From an uncultured Microbacterium sp. (GTDB lineage Bacteria > Actinomycetota > Actinomycetes > Actinomycetales > Microbacteriaceae): 64,000 bases of DNA. Every line of letters begins with the position of its first letter. The first letter of the stretch is position 1. The notes beneath the pieces are model-generated. The model ran no database searches. It saw nothing but the letters and a program-made list of their open reading frames with translations, and was not told where the DNA came from. The stretch spans positions 62,001-126,000 of the forward strand of contig CAJYHN010000010.1 in assembly GCA_913774665.1 (NCBI GenBank), given 5' to 3'. Below are positions 24,556 to 34,533 of the stretch, piece by piece. The translations under genes were made by a program, and so were the position numbers.

Positions 24556-25545
24556 TCAGACGGTTTCTTCGTCGTAGCCGCTGTAGAACTGAGCGCCGTC
24601 GAAACCGGGCACCGAGTCCTTGAGCGACAGGCCGAGGGAGGTGAGCTTGTCGCGCACCTCGTCGACCGACTTCTGACCGAAGTTGCGGATGTTCATCAGC
24701 TGCGTCTCGGAAAGGGCGACCAGCTCCGAAACGGTGTTGATTCCCTCGCGCTTGAGGCAGTTGTACGAGCGGACCGACAGATCGAGGTCTTCGATCGGCA
24801 TGGACAGCTCGTTCGAGAGGACGGTCTCGACCGGCGCGGGACCGATCTCGATGCCCTCGGCCTCGACATTCAGCTCGCGGGCGAGGCCGAAGAGCTCGAC
24901 GAGGGTACGACCGGCGGAGGCCACGGCATCGCGCGGGGCGATCGAGGCCTTCGACTCGACGTCCAGCACCAGCTTGTCGAAGTCGGTGCGCTCACCCGCA
25001 CGGGTGGCGTCGACGCGGTAGCTGACCTTGAGCACGGGCGAGTAGATCGAGTCGATCGGGATCTGACCGGCCTCGGCGTACTCGTTGCGGTTCTGGGTCG
25101 CCGAGACGTAGCCGCGGCCGCGCTCGATCGTCAGCTCGAGCTCGAACTTGGCGGTGTCGTTGAGCGTCGCAATGACCAACTCGGGGTTGTGCACCTCGAC
25201 ACCCGCGGGAGCGGAGATGTCGGCGGCGGTGACCTCACCGGCGCCGGTCTTACGCAGGTACGCCGTGATGGGCTCGTCGCGCTCGCTCGAGACGACCAGC
25301 TGCTTGATGTTCAGGATGATCTCGGTGACGTCTTCCTTCACGCCCGGGATGGTGCTGAACTCGTGCAGGACGCCATCGATGCGGATGCTCGTGACGGCCG
25401 CGCCGGGGATCGACGACAGGAGGCTGCGACGCAGCGCGTTGCCGATCGTGTAACCGAAGCCGGGCTCCAGCGGCTCGATGACGAAACGGCTGCGGAACTC
25501 CCCGATCTTCTCCTCGGTCAGAGTGGGACGCTGTGCGATGAGCAC
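24556..25545 (-). CDS. rpoA: RNA polymerase alpha subunit
   Basis: This 329-residue subunit has the dimerisation/assembly N-terminal domain ([28 protein letters not shown]) and a C-terminal domain with [19 protein letters not shown] and [12 protein letters not shown], which contacts UP elements and activators. The start is a GTG with AAAGGAA upstream. A strong hairpin (25683-25715) separates it from rpsK and may tune its level relative to the ribosomal genes. Confidence 0.97.
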   Translation of the reverse strand: MLIAQRPTLTEEKIGEFRSRFVIEPLEPGFGYTIGNALRRSLLSSIPGAAVTSIRIDGVLHEFSTIPGVKEDVTEIILNIKQLVVSSERDEPITAYLRKTGAGEVTAADISAPAGVEVHNPELVIATLNDTAKFELELTIERGRGYVSATQNRNEYAEAGQIPIDSIYSPVLKVSYRVDATRAGERTDFDKLVLDVESKASIAPRDAVASAGRTLVELFGLARELNVEAEGIEIGPAPVETVLSNELSMPIEDLDLSVRSYNCLKREGINTVSELVALSETQLMNIRNFGQKSVDEVRDKLTSLGLSLKDSVPGFDGAQFYSGYDEETV

Positions 25546-25682
25546 TATGTGTTCCTTTCGATCACGTGCCCGCTATATGACACGTGTAATGGGGTGAGGT
25601 GTTGAGTTGTACTCGCGGGATGCCGCGTGACCTCGAAGGCCGAGCGCGGGATCCGGAAGTCTGAATCGCGCGAGAGCGCGGC

Positions 25683-25715
25683 GTTCCCGGGGAGCGACGA
25701 GCACTCCCCGGGAAC
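25683..25715 (-). terminator. Intra-operon hairpin between rpsK and rpoA
   Basis: GTTCCCGGGGAG pairs perfectly with CTCCCCGGGAAC around a 9-base loop, nine bases past the rpsK stop. It could be an attenuating terminator or a processing/stability element. Confidence 0.55.
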
Positions 25716-25723
25716 GAGACGCA

Positions 25724-26122
25724 TCAGACGCGGCGACGCTTGGGCGGACGGCAGCCGTTGTGGGCCTGCGGCGTCACGTCCTGGATCGAACCGACCTCGA
25801 GGCCGGCCGCGGTGAGCGAACGGATCGCGGTCTCACGACCCGAACCCGGACCCTTCACGAAGACGTCGACCTTCTTGACGCCGTGCTCCTGCGCCTGGCG
25901 AGCGGCCGACTCCGCGGCCATGCCGGCGGCGTAGGGCGTCGACTTGCGCGAGCCCTTGAACCCGACACCGCCGGACGAAGCCCAGCTGATGACGGCACCC
26001 GAGGGGTCGGTGATCGAAACGATGGTGTTGTTGAACGTCGATTTGATGTGGGCCTGACCCACGGCGATGTTCTTCTTTTCCTTGCGGCGCGGCTTGCGCG
26101 CGGCGGACTTGGCCTGTGCCAT
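25724..26122 (-). CDS. rpsK: 30S ribosomal protein S11
   Basis: S11 (132 residues) contains [39 protein letters not shown] and the C-terminal [15 protein letters not shown], all family hallmarks. It lies at the platform of the small subunit. It is 36 bases downstream of rpsM in the alpha operon. Confidence 0.98.
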   Translation of the reverse strand: MAQAKSAARKPRRKEKKNIAVGQAHIKSTFNNTIVSITDPSGAVISWASSGGVGFKGSRKSTPYAAGMAAESAARQAQEHGVKKVDVFVKGPGSGRETAIRSLTAAGLEVGSIQDVTPQAHNGCRPPKRRRV

Positions 26123-26158
26123 GTGCGTTCTCCTGAATCCTGACGCTCAGCCCGCGGC

Positions 26159-26532
26159 TTAGCGCGCCTTCTTCTTGCCGGCGACGGTGCGCTTGGGGCC
26201 CTTGCGGGTACGCGCGTTCGTCTTCGTGCGCTGACCGCGCACCGGGAGGCCGCGGCGGTGGCGCAGGCCCTCGTAGGAACCGATCTCGACCTTGCGGCGG
26301 ATGTCGGCGGCGACCTCGCGACGGAGGTCACCCTCCACCTTGTAGGTGCCCTCGATGTGGTCGCGGAGCGCGACCAGCTGGTCATCGGTGAGGTCCTTGA
26401 CGCGGATCTCCTGGCTGATGCCAGTGGCGTTCAGGATCTCGACGGAGCGGGTGCGACCCACGCCGTAGATGTAAGTAAGTGCGATCACCACGCGCTTGTC
26501 GCGCGGGATGTCGACGCCGGCGAGACGTGCCA
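26159..26532 (-). CDS. rpsM: 30S ribosomal protein S13
   Basis: S13 (124 residues) reads [21 protein letters not shown] at the start and ends in a very basic tail ([19 protein letters not shown]). It sits in the head of the 30S subunit and contacts tRNA and L5. The ATG start codon occupies 26531-26533, so the end given here may be one base short. The longer upstream frame is not S13-like. Confidence 0.96.
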
Positions 26533-26676
26533 TGCGGCTCTCCTCAGAGTGTCGTGGAGGTGTGAAGCAGGATCGGTGCTCGGGCCTCCGACCCGAGGTG
26601 TCCCCCAACCGCTCTCGCGGACGGGATCTGATCCTGCCGTTGTGTATTCAGTTGGAAAAGGTGTCGAGCTGGAAGC

Positions 26677-26793
26677 TCAGCCCTGGCGCTGCTTGTGGCG
26701 CGGGTTGCTCTTGCAGATCACCATCACGCGCCCGTGACGACGGATCACCTTGCAGTGGTCGCAGATGGGCTTGACGGAGGGGTTGACCTTCAT
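26677..26793 (-). CDS. rpmJ: 50S ribosomal protein L36
   Basis: This 38-residue protein begins [20 protein letters not shown] and ends NPRHKQRQG. The zinc ligands C-x2-C (CDHC), a third Cys in VICKSNP and a His in RHKQR are all present, so this is the zinc-binding (C+) form. It lies between infA and rpsM as usual. Confidence 0.96.
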   Translation of the reverse strand: MKVNPSVKPICDHCKVIRRHGRVMVICKSNPRHKQRQG

Positions 26794-26854
26794 GATGTTC
26801 CTGATTTCGCTGTCTTCGAGACCGCGGAAGCGGCTCGTTACTTCTCGGCCGGAC

Positions 26855-27076
26855 TCAGCGGTAGCGGTAGACGATACGACCCCGGGTGAGGTCGTAGGGG
26901 CTCAGTTCGACGACGACGCGGTCCTCCGGGATGATGCGGATGTAGTTCTGCCGCATCTTGCCCGAGATGGTCGCAAGCACTTTGTGCCCGTTCGTCAGCT
27001 CGACACGGAACATCGCGTTGGGCAGTGCTTCGGACACCGTGCCCTCGATCTCGATGACACCGTCTTTCTTCGCCAT
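26855..27076 (-). CDS. infA: Translation initiation factor IF-1
   Basis: IF-1 (73 residues) is a single S1/OB-fold domain: [20 protein letters not shown], then [18 protein letters not shown] and the C-terminal [10 protein letters not shown]. It binds the A site of the 30S subunit during initiation. It is the first gene of the infA-rpmJ-rpsM-rpsK-rpoA-rplQ unit, with its own promoter at 27173-27201. Confidence 0.98.
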   Translation of the reverse strand: MAKKDGVIEIEGTVSEALPNAMFRVELTNGHKVLATISGKMRQNYIRIIPEDRVVVELSPYDLTRGRIVYRYR

Positions 27077-27172
27077 AAACTCGCTCACGCTCAGTTGCAG
27101 ACCGGCCGGTCTGCGGTGGATGGGGATTCGGTACTTCGACACGCCAATGAAGGCGCAACGCACCAAAGATCA

Positions 27173-27201
27173 AGCATACGTGGTATTGCCCGACCCGGCA
27201 A
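27173..27201 (-). promoter_or_regulatory. Promoter of the infA-rplQ operon
   Basis: On the minus strand TTGCCG (-35) and TATGCT (-10) are 17 bases apart, 97 bases from the infA start. This gives a leader of about 90 bases that includes the palindrome CAGACCGGCCGGTCTG. Confidence 0.65.
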
Positions 27202-27217
27202 CTCACCGGGAGTGACG

Positions 27218-27922
27218 TCAGCCGTTGAGGCGGGCGACGATGTCCTTCTGCGGGTCACCCGACAGGTCGGTCTGGTTCCGCAGAACGGTGCCGTTGACGG
27301 CGATCGTCGGCGTGGCCACACTCGTCGCATTCGGCTGCACCGGGGTCTTCTGCGTCATCGCCGTCACGAACTTCGTGTAGGTGCCCGACGTGATGCAGGA
27401 GGAGACGGCATCCGATGCTCCCGCCGACGTGGCGATCGAAGCGAGGGTCGCGTCATCGAGGCCCGCGGTGTTCTCCTTGGGCTGCTGCGCGTAGAGCGCC
27501 TTGACGAACGCCGGGATGTTCGCGGAGTTGTCCACGGCGACGCAGTACGCGGCGTTGGCCGCCCGCGTCGAGTACTGGGTGCCCTGGGAGAGACGGTCGA
27601 GGATGGCGATCGGGTGGATCTTCAAGGTGATCGTGCTGTCGTCGACGAGCTGTTGCAGGGTCGGACCGTACGCCTGCTCGAACGAGTTGCACACGGGGCA
27701 CATGAAGTCGATGTAGGTGTCGACGGTCTTCTCACCCGATCCGACGGAGATCGCACCGGTCTCGGTGTCGACCGCGGAGGCCTGCGGCAGCGTGCCGGGC
27801 GAGGTCGCCTGGCTGTTGGCGAACCACACCACTCCCCCGACGATCAGGACCACCACCAGCGCGGCGGCGGTCACCCCGATCGCGAACCAGTTGGTGGTCT
27901 TCCGCGCTGCGGCCATCATCAT
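27218..27922 (-). CDS. DsbA-like thioredoxin-fold membrane protein
   Basis: This 234-residue protein has an N-terminal membrane anchor (about residues 12-35) and an extracytoplasmic DsbA-family domain. The active site is CPVC in YIDFMCPVCNSFEQAYG, and a cis-Pro loop is expected in VATPTIAVNG. It likely acts in oxidative folding of secreted proteins or as a disulfide reductase. It overlaps the stop of map by one base (TGATG), so it is translated with the secY-adk-map genes. Three Met codons in a row leave the exact start open by two codons. Confidence 0.87.
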   Translation of the reverse strand: MMMAAARKTTNWFAIGVTAAALVVVLIVGGVVWFANSQATSPGTLPQASAVDTETGAISVGSGEKTVDTYIDFMCPVCNSFEQAYGPTLQQLVDDSTITLKIHPIAILDRLSQGTQYSTRAANAAYCVAVDNSANIPAFVKALYAQQPKENTAGLDDATLASIATSAGASDAVSSCITSGTYTKFVTAMTQKTPVQPNATSVATPTIAVNGTVLRNQTDLSGDPQKDIVARLNG

Positions 27923-28761
27923 CAGTCGATCTCCTTCGGCACGACACCGAACGGCGCCAGTTTTTCGGCACCGCCATCATGCGCGGTGAGGACCCAGATC
28001 CCTCCATCATGCACGGCGACACTATGTTCCCAATGGGAGCCGGCTGTGCCGTCGACGGTCGAGACGGTCCACCCGTCGTCCTCGGTGAATGTCTCCTGGT
28101 CGCCGATGACGACCATGGGCTCGATCGCGACGGCCAGGCCGGGACGCACCTCCGGTCCGCGGTCCGAGACGGCGTAGTTGAAAATGCTCGGCGACTCGTG
28201 CATCTTGCGACCGATGCCGTGACCCACGTAGTCCCGCAGGATGCCGTAGCCCCCCGCGGGCGCATGCTCCTGGATGTACTGCTCGATCGCCGCCCCGACC
28301 TCGGAGAGGTGACTGGCGCGGCTGAGCGCGGCGATCCCCGCCCACAGCGACCCCTCGGTCACCTCGGACAGGCGCTGACGCGGAGCCACGAGTTCTTCGG
28401 GCGCCTCTCCCGGCACGATCATCGTGAACGCGGAATCGCCGTTCCATCCCCGGAACTCCGCTCCCGCATCGATCGAGAGGATGTCGCCCGCCTGTAGGGG
28501 ACGATCATTCGGGATGCCGTGCACCACCTCTTCGTTCACGGAGGCGCAGATCGTGTGCCGATAGCCACGCACCATCTGGAAGTTGGACACCGCTCCGCGC
28601 GCCGTGATCAGCGCGGACGCGGCCGCATCGAGCTCGAGGGTCGTGACGCCCGGCGCGATCAGCGCGCGAACGGCATCCAGCGCATCGGCGGTGATGAGTC
28701 CGGGTTCGATCATCGACCGCAGGTGCGCGGGCTTCTTGTAAATCGAGGAGCGAAGCCCCAC
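27922..28761 (-). CDS. map: Methionine aminopeptidase type I
   Basis: MetAP (279 residues) removes the initiator Met. Metal ligands appear in order: Asp in SIDAGAEFRGWNGDSAF (two Asp), His in YVGHGIG, Glu in AIEPMV and Glu in the C-terminal TVDGTAGSHWEHSV region. The substrate-site His is in NEEVVHGIP. The start is a GTG (VGLRSSIYKKPAHLR) one base after the adk stop; upstream ATG codons would run into adk. Confidence 0.95.
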   Translation of the reverse strand: MGLRSSIYKKPAHLRSMIEPGLITADALDAVRALIAPGVTTLELDAAASALITARGAVSNFQMVRGYRHTICASVNEEVVHGIPNDRPLQAGDILSIDAGAEFRGWNGDSAFTMIVPGEAPEELVAPRQRLSEVTEGSLWAGIAALSRASHLSEVGAAIEQYIQEHAPAGGYGILRDYVGHGIGRKMHESPSIFNYAVSDRGPEVRPGLAVAIEPMVVIGDQETFTEDDGWTVSTVDGTAGSHWEHSVAVHDGGIWVLTAHDGGAEKLAPFGVVPKEID

Positions 28762-28762
28762 G

Positions 28763-29359
28763 TCACGCGGCCGGGGTCGCAGTGATGCCGCGCGCTTCGA
28801 GAGCAGCGAAGATCCGAGCGGCGACCTCGTCGAGGCTGCCCACCCCATCGATCTCGTCGACGATGCCTCTCGTGCCGTAGACATCGAGGATGGGAGCCGT
28901 CTCGCGCTCGTAGATACCCAGACGGGTCGCGATGGCCTCTTCGGTGTCGTCGGCGCGGCCCTGCTCGGCGGCGCGGGCGGTCAGACGCGACAGCGACTCG
29001 TCTCGAGGCACCACGAGTGCGATCACGGCGTCGAGGGACTCGCCGCGACCCTCGAGGAACTCATCGAGGTGCATGACCTGCGCGAGGTTGCGGGGATACC
29101 CGTCGAGGAGGAACCCCTCGGCGGCGTCATCCTGCGCGAGACGATCGCGGACGACGGCGCTGGTCAGCTCGTCGGGAACCAGGTCGCCGCCATCGATGAT
29201 GGACTTCACCTGCAGGCCGAGTTCCGTGCCGTCCTTGACGTTCGCGCGGAACACGTCGCCCGTGGACACGACCGGGATGCCGAGGGCTTCTCCGACGCGG
29301 ACGCCCTGGGTTCCCTTGCCCGAGCCCTGCGGCCCGACGATCAGAAGGCGAGCGGTCAT
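28763..29359 (-). CDS. adk: Adenylate kinase
   Basis: Adk (198 residues) interconverts ATP, AMP and ADP. The P-loop GPQGSGKGTQG, the AMP-binding DGYPRNLAQ, and the LID arginines near RAAEQGRADDTEEAIATRL are visible. The LID is short without a zinc site, as in other actinobacterial enzymes. Its ATG overlaps the secY stop by four bases (ATGA). Confidence 0.97.
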   Translation of the reverse strand: MTARLLIVGPQGSGKGTQGVRVGEALGIPVVSTGDVFRANVKDGTELGLQVKSIIDGGDLVPDELTSAVVRDRLAQDDAAEGFLLDGYPRNLAQVMHLDEFLEGRGESLDAVIALVVPRDESLSRLTARAAEQGRADDTEEAIATRLGIYERETAPILDVYGTRGIVDEIDGVGSLDEVAARIFAALEARGITATPAA

Positions 29360-30678
29360 CGCAGCAGCCCTTCGTAGTGGCGCTGCTGAAGCTGCGCGTC
29401 GATCTGCTTCACCGTCTCGAGGCCGACACCCACGATGATGAGGATCGAGGCTCCGCCGAAGGGGAAGTTCTGGTTGGCGCCCACGGTGGCCAGCGCCACC
29501 AGCGGCAGCAGCGCGATCAGACCGAGGTAGATCGAGCCCGGCAGCGTGATGCGGGTGAGCACGTAGTCGAGGTACTCGGCAGTGGGGCGACCGGCGCGGA
29601 TGCCCGGGATGAACCCGCCGTACTTCTTCATGTTATCGGCGACGTCGACCGGGTTGAACGTGATCGCAACGTAGAAGTACGCGAAGCCGATGATCAGGAG
29701 GAAGTACACGAGCATGTACAGCGGGTGATCGCCACGCGTCAGGTACTGGGAGATCCAGGTCACCCACGGTGCCGGCTCCTGGCCCGCCTGCGGCTGATTG
29801 AACTGGGCGATGAGCGCCGGGATGTACAGCAGCGACGAGGCGAAGATGACCGGCACGACACCGGCCATATTGACCTTGATCGGGATGTACGTGTTCGTGC
29901 CGCCGTAGGTGCGGCGTCCGACCATGCGTTTGGCGTACTGCACCGGGATTCGACGCTGCGACTGTTCGACGAACACCACGAGGGCGACGATCACGATGCT
30001 GACGGCGAGCACGAGGAGGAACACCTCGACGCCGCGGGCGTTCAGGATCGAGATCATGGCGCCGGGGAACGTGGCGGCGATCGAGGTGAAGATGAGGATC
30101 GACATGCCGTTGCCGACGCCGCGCTCGGTGACGAGCTCGGCGAACCACATGACCAGGCCGGTGCCGGCGGTCATCGTGATGATCATGAGCAGCTGCGCCC
30201 ACCAGATGTCGTTGGTGAGCAGCTGCTGGCACTCGGGCACGCCGGCGGAGCCGAAGAGCTGGCCCGAGCGCGCCACCGTGACGAGGGTCGTCGACTGCAG
30301 AAGAGCGAGCGCGATCGTGAGGTAGCGGGTGTACTGCGTGAGCTTGGCCTGACCCGCCTGGCCCTCTTTATAGAGGGTCTCGAAGTGCGGGATGACCACG
30401 CGCAGCAGCTGCACGATGATGGTCGCCGTGATGTACGGCATCACTCCGAGAGCGAAGATCGACAGCTGCAGCAGAGCGCCACCGGAGAACAGGTTGACCA
30501 GCGACAGCAGACCCTCGGTACCACCCGACTGATTCAGACACTGCTGAACGTTGGGGAAGTCGACGAAGGGTGTCGGCACGTGGGCACCCAGCCGGTAGAT
30601 GGCGATGATGCCCAGCGTGAAGGCGATCTTCCGCCTCAGGTCGGGCGTGCGGAAAACCCGCGCGATGGCGCTGAACAA
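29356..30678 (-). CDS. secY: Protein translocase channel subunit SecY
   Basis: SecY (440 residues) forms the ten-helix translocation channel. It has FTLGIIAIYRLGAHVPTPF (TM1), the periplasmic plug region, the cytoplasmic loop SQRRIPVQYAKRMVGR, and GIRAGRPTAEYLDYVLTRI. A TTG start at 30678 is chosen because GGAGGA lies seven bases before it and the encoded LFSAIARVFRTPDLRRK matches the usual SecY N-terminus. The upstream frame is not conserved-looking. Confidence 0.96.
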   Translation of the reverse strand: MFSAIARVFRTPDLRRKIAFTLGIIAIYRLGAHVPTPFVDFPNVQQCLNQSGGTEGLLSLVNLFSGGALLQLSIFALGVMPYITATIIVQLLRVVIPHFETLYKEGQAGQAKLTQYTRYLTIALALLQSTTLVTVARSGQLFGSAGVPECQQLLTNDIWWAQLLMIITMTAGTGLVMWFAELVTERGVGNGMSILIFTSIAATFPGAMISILNARGVEVFLLVLAVSIVIVALVVFVEQSQRRIPVQYAKRMVGRRTYGGTNTYIPIKVNMAGVVPVIFASSLLYIPALIAQFNQPQAGQEPAPWVTWISQYLTRGDHPLYMLVYFLLIIGFAYFYVAITFNPVDVADNMKKYGGFIPGIRAGRPTAEYLDYVLTRITLPGSIYLGLIALLPLVALATVGANQNFPFGGASILIIVGVGLETVKQIDAQLQQRHYEGLLR

Positions 30679-30743
30679 GGGAGATTCCTCCAGAACGATC
30701 TCGGCACGCGACAGGGCGCACACCACATCAGACTAACCCAGAA

Positions 30744-30773
30744 GGGGCCGACGGCCGTAAGGCCGCCGGCCCC
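30744..30773 (-). terminator. Hairpin between rplO and secY
   Basis: GGGGCCG-A-CGGCC pairs with GGCCG-C-CGGCCCC around GTAA. It may reduce read-through from the ribosomal genes into secY. Confidence 0.6.
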
Positions 30774-30787
30774 CTCGGGGTCGGGCG

Positions 30788-31321
30788 TCAGTTGACGGAG
30801 CCGCCAGCGGCGACGATCTTCTGCTCAGCGGAGCCGGAGACCTTGTCGACCGAAACGGTCAGCGCGACCGAGATGTCGCCGGTGCCGAGCACCTTGACCT
30901 TCTCGTTCTTGCGGACGGCGCCCTTGGCCACCAGGTCGGCGACGGTCACGTCGCCACCCTGGGGGTAGAGCTCGCCGAGCTTGTCCAGGTTCACGACCTG
31001 GTACTCGACGCGGAACGGGTTCTTGAAGCCGCGGAGCTTCGGGGTGCGCATGTGCAGCGGCATCTGCCCACCCTCGAAGCCGACCTTGACCTGGTAACGG
31101 GCCTTGGTTCCCTTGGTACCGCGACCCGACGTCTTACCCTTCGAGCCCTCACCGCGACCCACACGGGTCTTGGCGGTGCGGGCGCCCGGGACGGGACGCA
31201 GGTGGTGGACCTTGAGCACGCCGGGGCGCGCCGCGGGGGCTTCCTTCTTCTCGGCCGTCTTACGGGCCGATGCCTTCTTCGGGGCGTCGACCGTGGCGGT
31301 CTCGTCCTTGTTGGCAGCCAT
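30788..31321 (-). CDS. rplO: 50S ribosomal protein L15
   Basis: L15 (177 residues) has an added N-terminal 35-residue Lys/Ala-rich stretch before the conserved [39 protein letters not shown] and [20 protein letters not shown] follow. Its ATG overlaps the rpmD stop by one base (TAATG). Confidence 0.97.
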   Translation of the reverse strand: MAANKDETATVDAPKKASARKTAEKKEAPAARPGVLKVHHLRPVPGARTAKTRVGRGEGSKGKTSGRGTKGTKARYQVKVGFEGGQMPLHMRTPKLRGFKNPFRVEYQVVNLDKLGELYPQGGDVTVADLVAKGAVRKNEKVKVLGTGDISVALTVSVDKVSGSAEQKIVAAGGSVN

Positions 31322-31506
31322 TAGTCGATCTCCTCAACCTTGACGAGGTGGGCGACGGTCTTGACGTAACCGCGCGTCTGCGCGTCGTCGGGACGGACGA
31401 CCGAGTCGCCGATCCGCTTGAGACCGAGCGAGCGCAGCGTGTCACGCTGGTTCTGCTTCTCGCTCACCTTGGACTTGATCTGCGTGACCTTCAGACGCTC
31501 GGCCAT
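31321..31506 (-). CDS. rpmD: 50S ribosomal protein L30
   Basis: L30 (61 residues) reads [20 protein letters not shown], then [14 protein letters not shown] and the C-terminal [12 protein letters not shown]. The size is typical of bacterial L30. It is overlapped by rpsE upstream and rplO downstream. Confidence 0.97.
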   Translation of the reverse strand: MAERLKVTQIKSKVSEKQNQRDTLRSLGLKRIGDSVVRPDDAQTRGYVKTVAHLVKVEEID

Positions 31507-32186
31507 CAGGCACCTACCTTCTGAGCGGCGGCCTCGGCGCGCACGAGGCGGGCCGGAGCGACCTGGTCGAACTCCAGGCCACGGCGGGCGGCCACGGCGC
31601 GGGGCTCCTCGAGCGACTTCAGTGCCTCGACGGTCGCGTGCACGATGTTGATCGTGTTCGACGAACCGAGCGACTTCGAGAGGACATCGTGGATGCCGGC
31701 GCACTCGAGGACGGCACGGACGGGACCACCGGCGATAACACCGGTACCGGCGGCGGCGGGGCGCAGGAGCACCACACCGGCAGCGGCCTCACCCTGGACC
31801 GGGTGGGGAATGGTCGAGCCCGAGCGGGGAACGCGGAAGAAGTTGCGCTTGGCCTCTTCGACACCCTTCGAGATGGCGAGGGGGACTTCGCGGGCCTTGC
31901 CGTAACCGACACCCACGACGCCGTTGCCATCGCCCACGACGACGAGCGCCGTGAAGCTGAAGCGACGGCCACCCTTGACCACCTTCGACACGCGGTTGAT
32001 CGTCACGACGCGCTCGAGGAACTGGCTCTCGTTGCGGTCGCGCGAACCACGGTCGCGCTGGTTGGTGTTGCGCTCGCGACCACCGCGACGCGGCTCGCGC
32101 TCACGCTCGGCGGGGGCCTGAGCCGCAGCCGCACCCTCAGCCGGTGCAGTCTGCTCGGTCACTTCGGTCTCCTTGTTGTCACTCAC
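31506..32186 (-). CDS. rpsE: 30S ribosomal protein S5
   Basis: S5 (226 residues) has a disordered N-terminal extension of about 50 residues (Glu/Ala, then [15 protein letters not shown]) before the canonical [21 protein letters not shown] and [20 protein letters not shown]. coli S5 has 167 residues. The start is GTG within GTGA, overlapping the rplR stop. Confidence 0.97.
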   Translation of the reverse strand: MSDNKETEVTEQTAPAEGAAAAQAPAEREREPRRGGRERNTNQRDRGSRDRNESQFLERVVTINRVSKVVKGGRRFSFTALVVVGDGNGVVGVGYGKAREVPLAISKGVEEAKRNFFRVPRSGSTIPHPVQGEAAAGVVLLRPAAAGTGVIAGGPVRAVLECAGIHDVLSKSLGSSNTINIVHATVEALKSLEEPRAVAARRGLEFDQVAPARLVRAEAAAQKVGA

Positions 32187-32542
32187 AGGTTCAGCCCTCC
32201 TTCGCGAGCTCCGTCGGCGATCGCGGCGACACGACCGGCGTAACGGTTTCCGCCGCGGTCGAACACGACGTCGGACACGCCGGCGGCCTTCGCACGCTCG
32301 GCGACGAGCTCGCCGACCTTGCGGGCCTTGGCGGTCTTGTCACCGTCGAAGCCGCGCAGGTCGGTCTCGAGGGTGGAGGCGGAGGCCACGGTGTGGCCCT
32401 TGCTGTCGTCCACGACCTGGACGAAGACGTGGCGGGCGGAACGCGTCACCACGAGGCGGGGGCGCAGCTCGGTACCGACGATCTTCTTGCGAAGACGAAG
32501 GTGGCGACGCGAGCGAGCGACGGACTTTGTCTTGACAGCCAT
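32183..32542 (-). CDS. rplR: 50S ribosomal protein L18
   Basis: L18 (119 residues) binds 5S r[24 protein letters not shown] and the C-terminal [26 protein letters not shown] are standard. It overlaps rpsE by four bases and follows rplF by two. Confidence 0.98.
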   Translation of the reverse strand: MAVKTKSVARSRRHLRLRKKIVGTELRPRLVVTRSARHVFVQVVDDSKGHTVASASTLETDLRGFDGDKTAKARKVGELVAERAKAAGVSDVVFDRGGNRYAGRVAAIADGAREGGLNL

Positions 32543-32544
32543 GG

Positions 32545-33081
32545 CTACTTACCACTCTTTCCGGCCTTGCGGCGCACGACCTCGCCCGCGTACCGCACAC
32601 CCTTGCCCTTGTAGGGCTCGGGCTTGCGGATCTTGCGGATGTTGGCGGCGGCCTCGCCGACGGCCTGCTTGTCGATGCCGCTCACGGTGACCTTGTTGTT
32701 GCCTTCGACCGTGAGGGTGATGCCGGCGGGCGGGTCGATCAGGACGGGGTGCGAGAAGCCGAGGGCGAACTCGATCGAGCTCCCCTTCTGCGCCACGCGG
32801 TAACCCGTACCGACGACCTCGAGGCCCTTGGAGTAGCCCTCGGTGACACCGATGATGTTGTTGTTGATGAGGGTGCGGGTCAGGCCGTGGAGCGACCGCG
32901 ACTCGCGCTCGTCGTCGGGACGCGTGACGAGAACCTGGTTCTCTTCGACCGCGACCTCGAGGGGCTGGGCAACGGTGAGCGCGAGCTCGCCCTTGGGGCC
33001 CTTGACGGAGACCTCCCGGCCGTTCACCGAAACGGTGACACCGGCGGGGATGTCGATGGGAAGACGTCCAATACGCGACAT
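32545..33081 (-). CDS. rplF: 50S ribosomal protein L6
   Basis: L6 (178 residues) begins [15 protein letters not shown] and has the two-repeat fold. The C-terminal conserved segment is [17 protein letters not shown]. It sits near the GTPase-associated centre. Confidence 0.98.
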   Translation of the reverse strand: MSRIGRLPIDIPAGVTVSVNGREVSVKGPKGELALTVAQPLEVAVEENQVLVTRPDDERESRSLHGLTRTLINNNIIGVTEGYSKGLEVVGTGYRVAQKGSSIEFALGFSHPVLIDPPAGITLTVEGNNKVTVSGIDKQAVGEAAANIRKIRKPEPYKGKGVRYAGEVVRRKAGKSGK

Positions 33082-33087
33082 GTCAGA

Positions 33088-33486
33088 TCACCACACGTAG
33101 GCGAGAACTTCTCCGCCCACGCCCTTCTGCTCGGCCTGACGGTCGGTGAGGAGACCGGAGGAGGTGGACAGGATGGCGACGCCGAGGCCACCGAGGACCG
33201 TGGGGACCTCGGTCGACTTCGCGTACACGCGGAGGCCGGGCTTCGACACGCGCTTGATGCCGGCGATCGACCGCTCGCGGTTCGGGCCGTACTTCAGCGT
33301 CATGTTGAGGGTCTGGCCGACGCGAGCGTCTTCGACGCTCCAGTCGGCGATGTAACCCTCCTGCTTGAGGATGGCGGCGATGTTCGTCTTCAGCTTGGAG
33401 CTCGGCATCGACACGGAGTCGTGGTGCGCCGAGTTCGCGTTGCGCAGACGGGTCAGCATGTCTGCGACCGGGTCTGTCATCGTCAT
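33088..33486 (-). CDS. rpsH: 30S ribosomal protein S8
   Basis: S8 (132 residues) starts [20 protein letters not shown] and ends in [26 protein letters not shown], both diagnostic. It binds central-domain 16S rRNA and represses the spc operon in E. coli. A hairpin lies between it and rplE. Confidence 0.98.
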   Translation of the reverse strand: MTMTDPVADMLTRLRNANSAHHDSVSMPSSKLKTNIAAILKQEGYIADWSVEDARVGQTLNMTLKYGPNRERSIAGIKRVSKPGLRVYAKSTEVPTVLGGLGVAILSTSSGLLTDRQAEQKGVGGEVLAYVW

Positions 33487-33548
33487 GTGTTGCTTCTTTC
33501 GATCATGAGGTTTCGGCTGCCGTTACGCGACAGTCGACCTTCGATGAG

Positions 33549-33572
33549 GGGCCCCCGGAAACCCGGGGGCCC
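33549..33572 (-). terminator. Intra-operon hairpin between rplE and rpsH
   Basis: GGGCCCCCGG pairs with CCGGGGGCCC around a 4-base loop, directly past the rplE stop. The rplE-rpsH boundary is where S8 autoregulation acts in E. coli, so a regulatory or processing role is possible. Confidence 0.5.
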
Positions 33573-33578
33573 GAGGTG

Positions 33579-34169
33579 TCAGGCCTGCGCGTCGGCCGAC
33601 TGGAAGGGGAAGCCGAGCTGGCGGAGCAGCGAGCGACCCTCGTCGTCGGTCTTGGCGGTGGTGACGATGGTGATGTCGAAACCACGCACGCGGTCGATGC
33701 GGTCCTGATCGATCTCGTGGAACACGGACTGCTCCTGGAGACCGAAGGTGTAGTTGCCGTTGCCGTCGAACTGCTTGGCCGACAGTCCGCGGAAGTCGCG
33801 GATGCGGGGCAGGGCGAGGTTGACGAGGCGGTCCACGAACTCCCACGCGCGGTCGCCGCGGAGGGTGACGTGCGCACCGATGGCCTGACCCTCGCGCAGC
33901 TTGAACTGCGCGATGGACTTGCGGGCCTTGGTGACGATGGGCTTCTGACCGGTGATCTTGGTGAGGTCGTCGACCGCACCATCGATCACCTTGCTGTCAC
34001 GAGCCGCCTCACCGACACCGGTGTTCACGACGACCTTGACCAGACCGGGGATCTGCATGACGTTCTCGTAGCCGAACTCGTCCTGCAGCGCCTTCTTGAT
34101 CTCGGCGTTGTACTTCTGCTTGAGGCGGGGCTGGATCTTGCCAGCCGCCGCGGCAGTCGAGGTGCTCAT
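33579..34169 (-). CDS. rplE: 50S ribosomal protein L5
   Basis: L5 (196 residues) binds 5S rRNA in the central protuberance. It contains [23 protein letters not shown]-like [15 protein letters not shown], and [21 protein letters not shown] short N-terminal extension ([12 protein letters not shown]) is present. Confidence 0.98.
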   Translation of the reverse strand: MSTSTAAAAGKIQPRLKQKYNAEIKKALQDEFGYENVMQIPGLVKVVVNTGVGEAARDSKVIDGAVDDLTKITGQKPIVTKARKSIAQFKLREGQAIGAHVTLRGDRAWEFVDRLVNLALPRIRDFRGLSAKQFDGNGNYTFGLQEQSVFHEIDQDRIDRVRGFDITIVTTAKTDDEGRSLLRQLGFPFQSADAQA

Positions 34170-34171
34170 GT

Positions 34172-34531
34172 TCAGAGGTCCTTGCCTGACTTCTTCGCGA
34201 AGCGCACGCGGACGGTGCGCTTGACGCCGTCCTTCACCTGCTCCTCGACGCGGTGACCGACACGGGTCGGCTTCTTGGTCGAGGGGTCGACGATCGCGAC
34301 GTTGGAGATGTGGATCGGAGCTTCGAAGGTCTCGATGCCGCCGGTCTTGGTGCCGCGCTGGGACTGGCCCACGCGGTTGTGCTTGGTGACGTAGTTCACG
34401 CCCTCGACGATGACGCGGTTCTGCTCGGTAAGGACCTCGAGGACCTTGCCCTGCTTGCCGCGGTCGCCGCCGCGCTCGGGCTTGGCACCCGAGATGACCT
34501 GAACCAGGTCGCCCTTTTTGATTTTCGCCAT
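34172..34531 (-). CDS. rplX: 50S ribosomal protein L24
   Basis: L24 (119 residues) has the KOW motif [20 protein letters not shown] and [20 protein letters not shown]. It is an assembly-initiating 23S-binding protein. It lies two bases from both neighbours. Confidence 0.98.
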   Translation of the reverse strand: MAKIKKGDLVQVISGAKPERGGDRGKQGKVLEVLTEQNRVIVEGVNYVTKHNRVGQSQRGTKTGGIETFEAPIHISNVAIVDPSTKKPTRVGHRVEEQVKDGVKRTVRVRFAKKSGKDL

Positions 34532-34533
34532 GA

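Noticed and set aside
22087-25605. 1172-codon open frame on the plus strand across the EEP-family gene, truA, rplQ and rpoA
   Set aside because: It is antisense to four well-supported genes and follows from high-GC codon bias; the product is low-complexity and has no domain.
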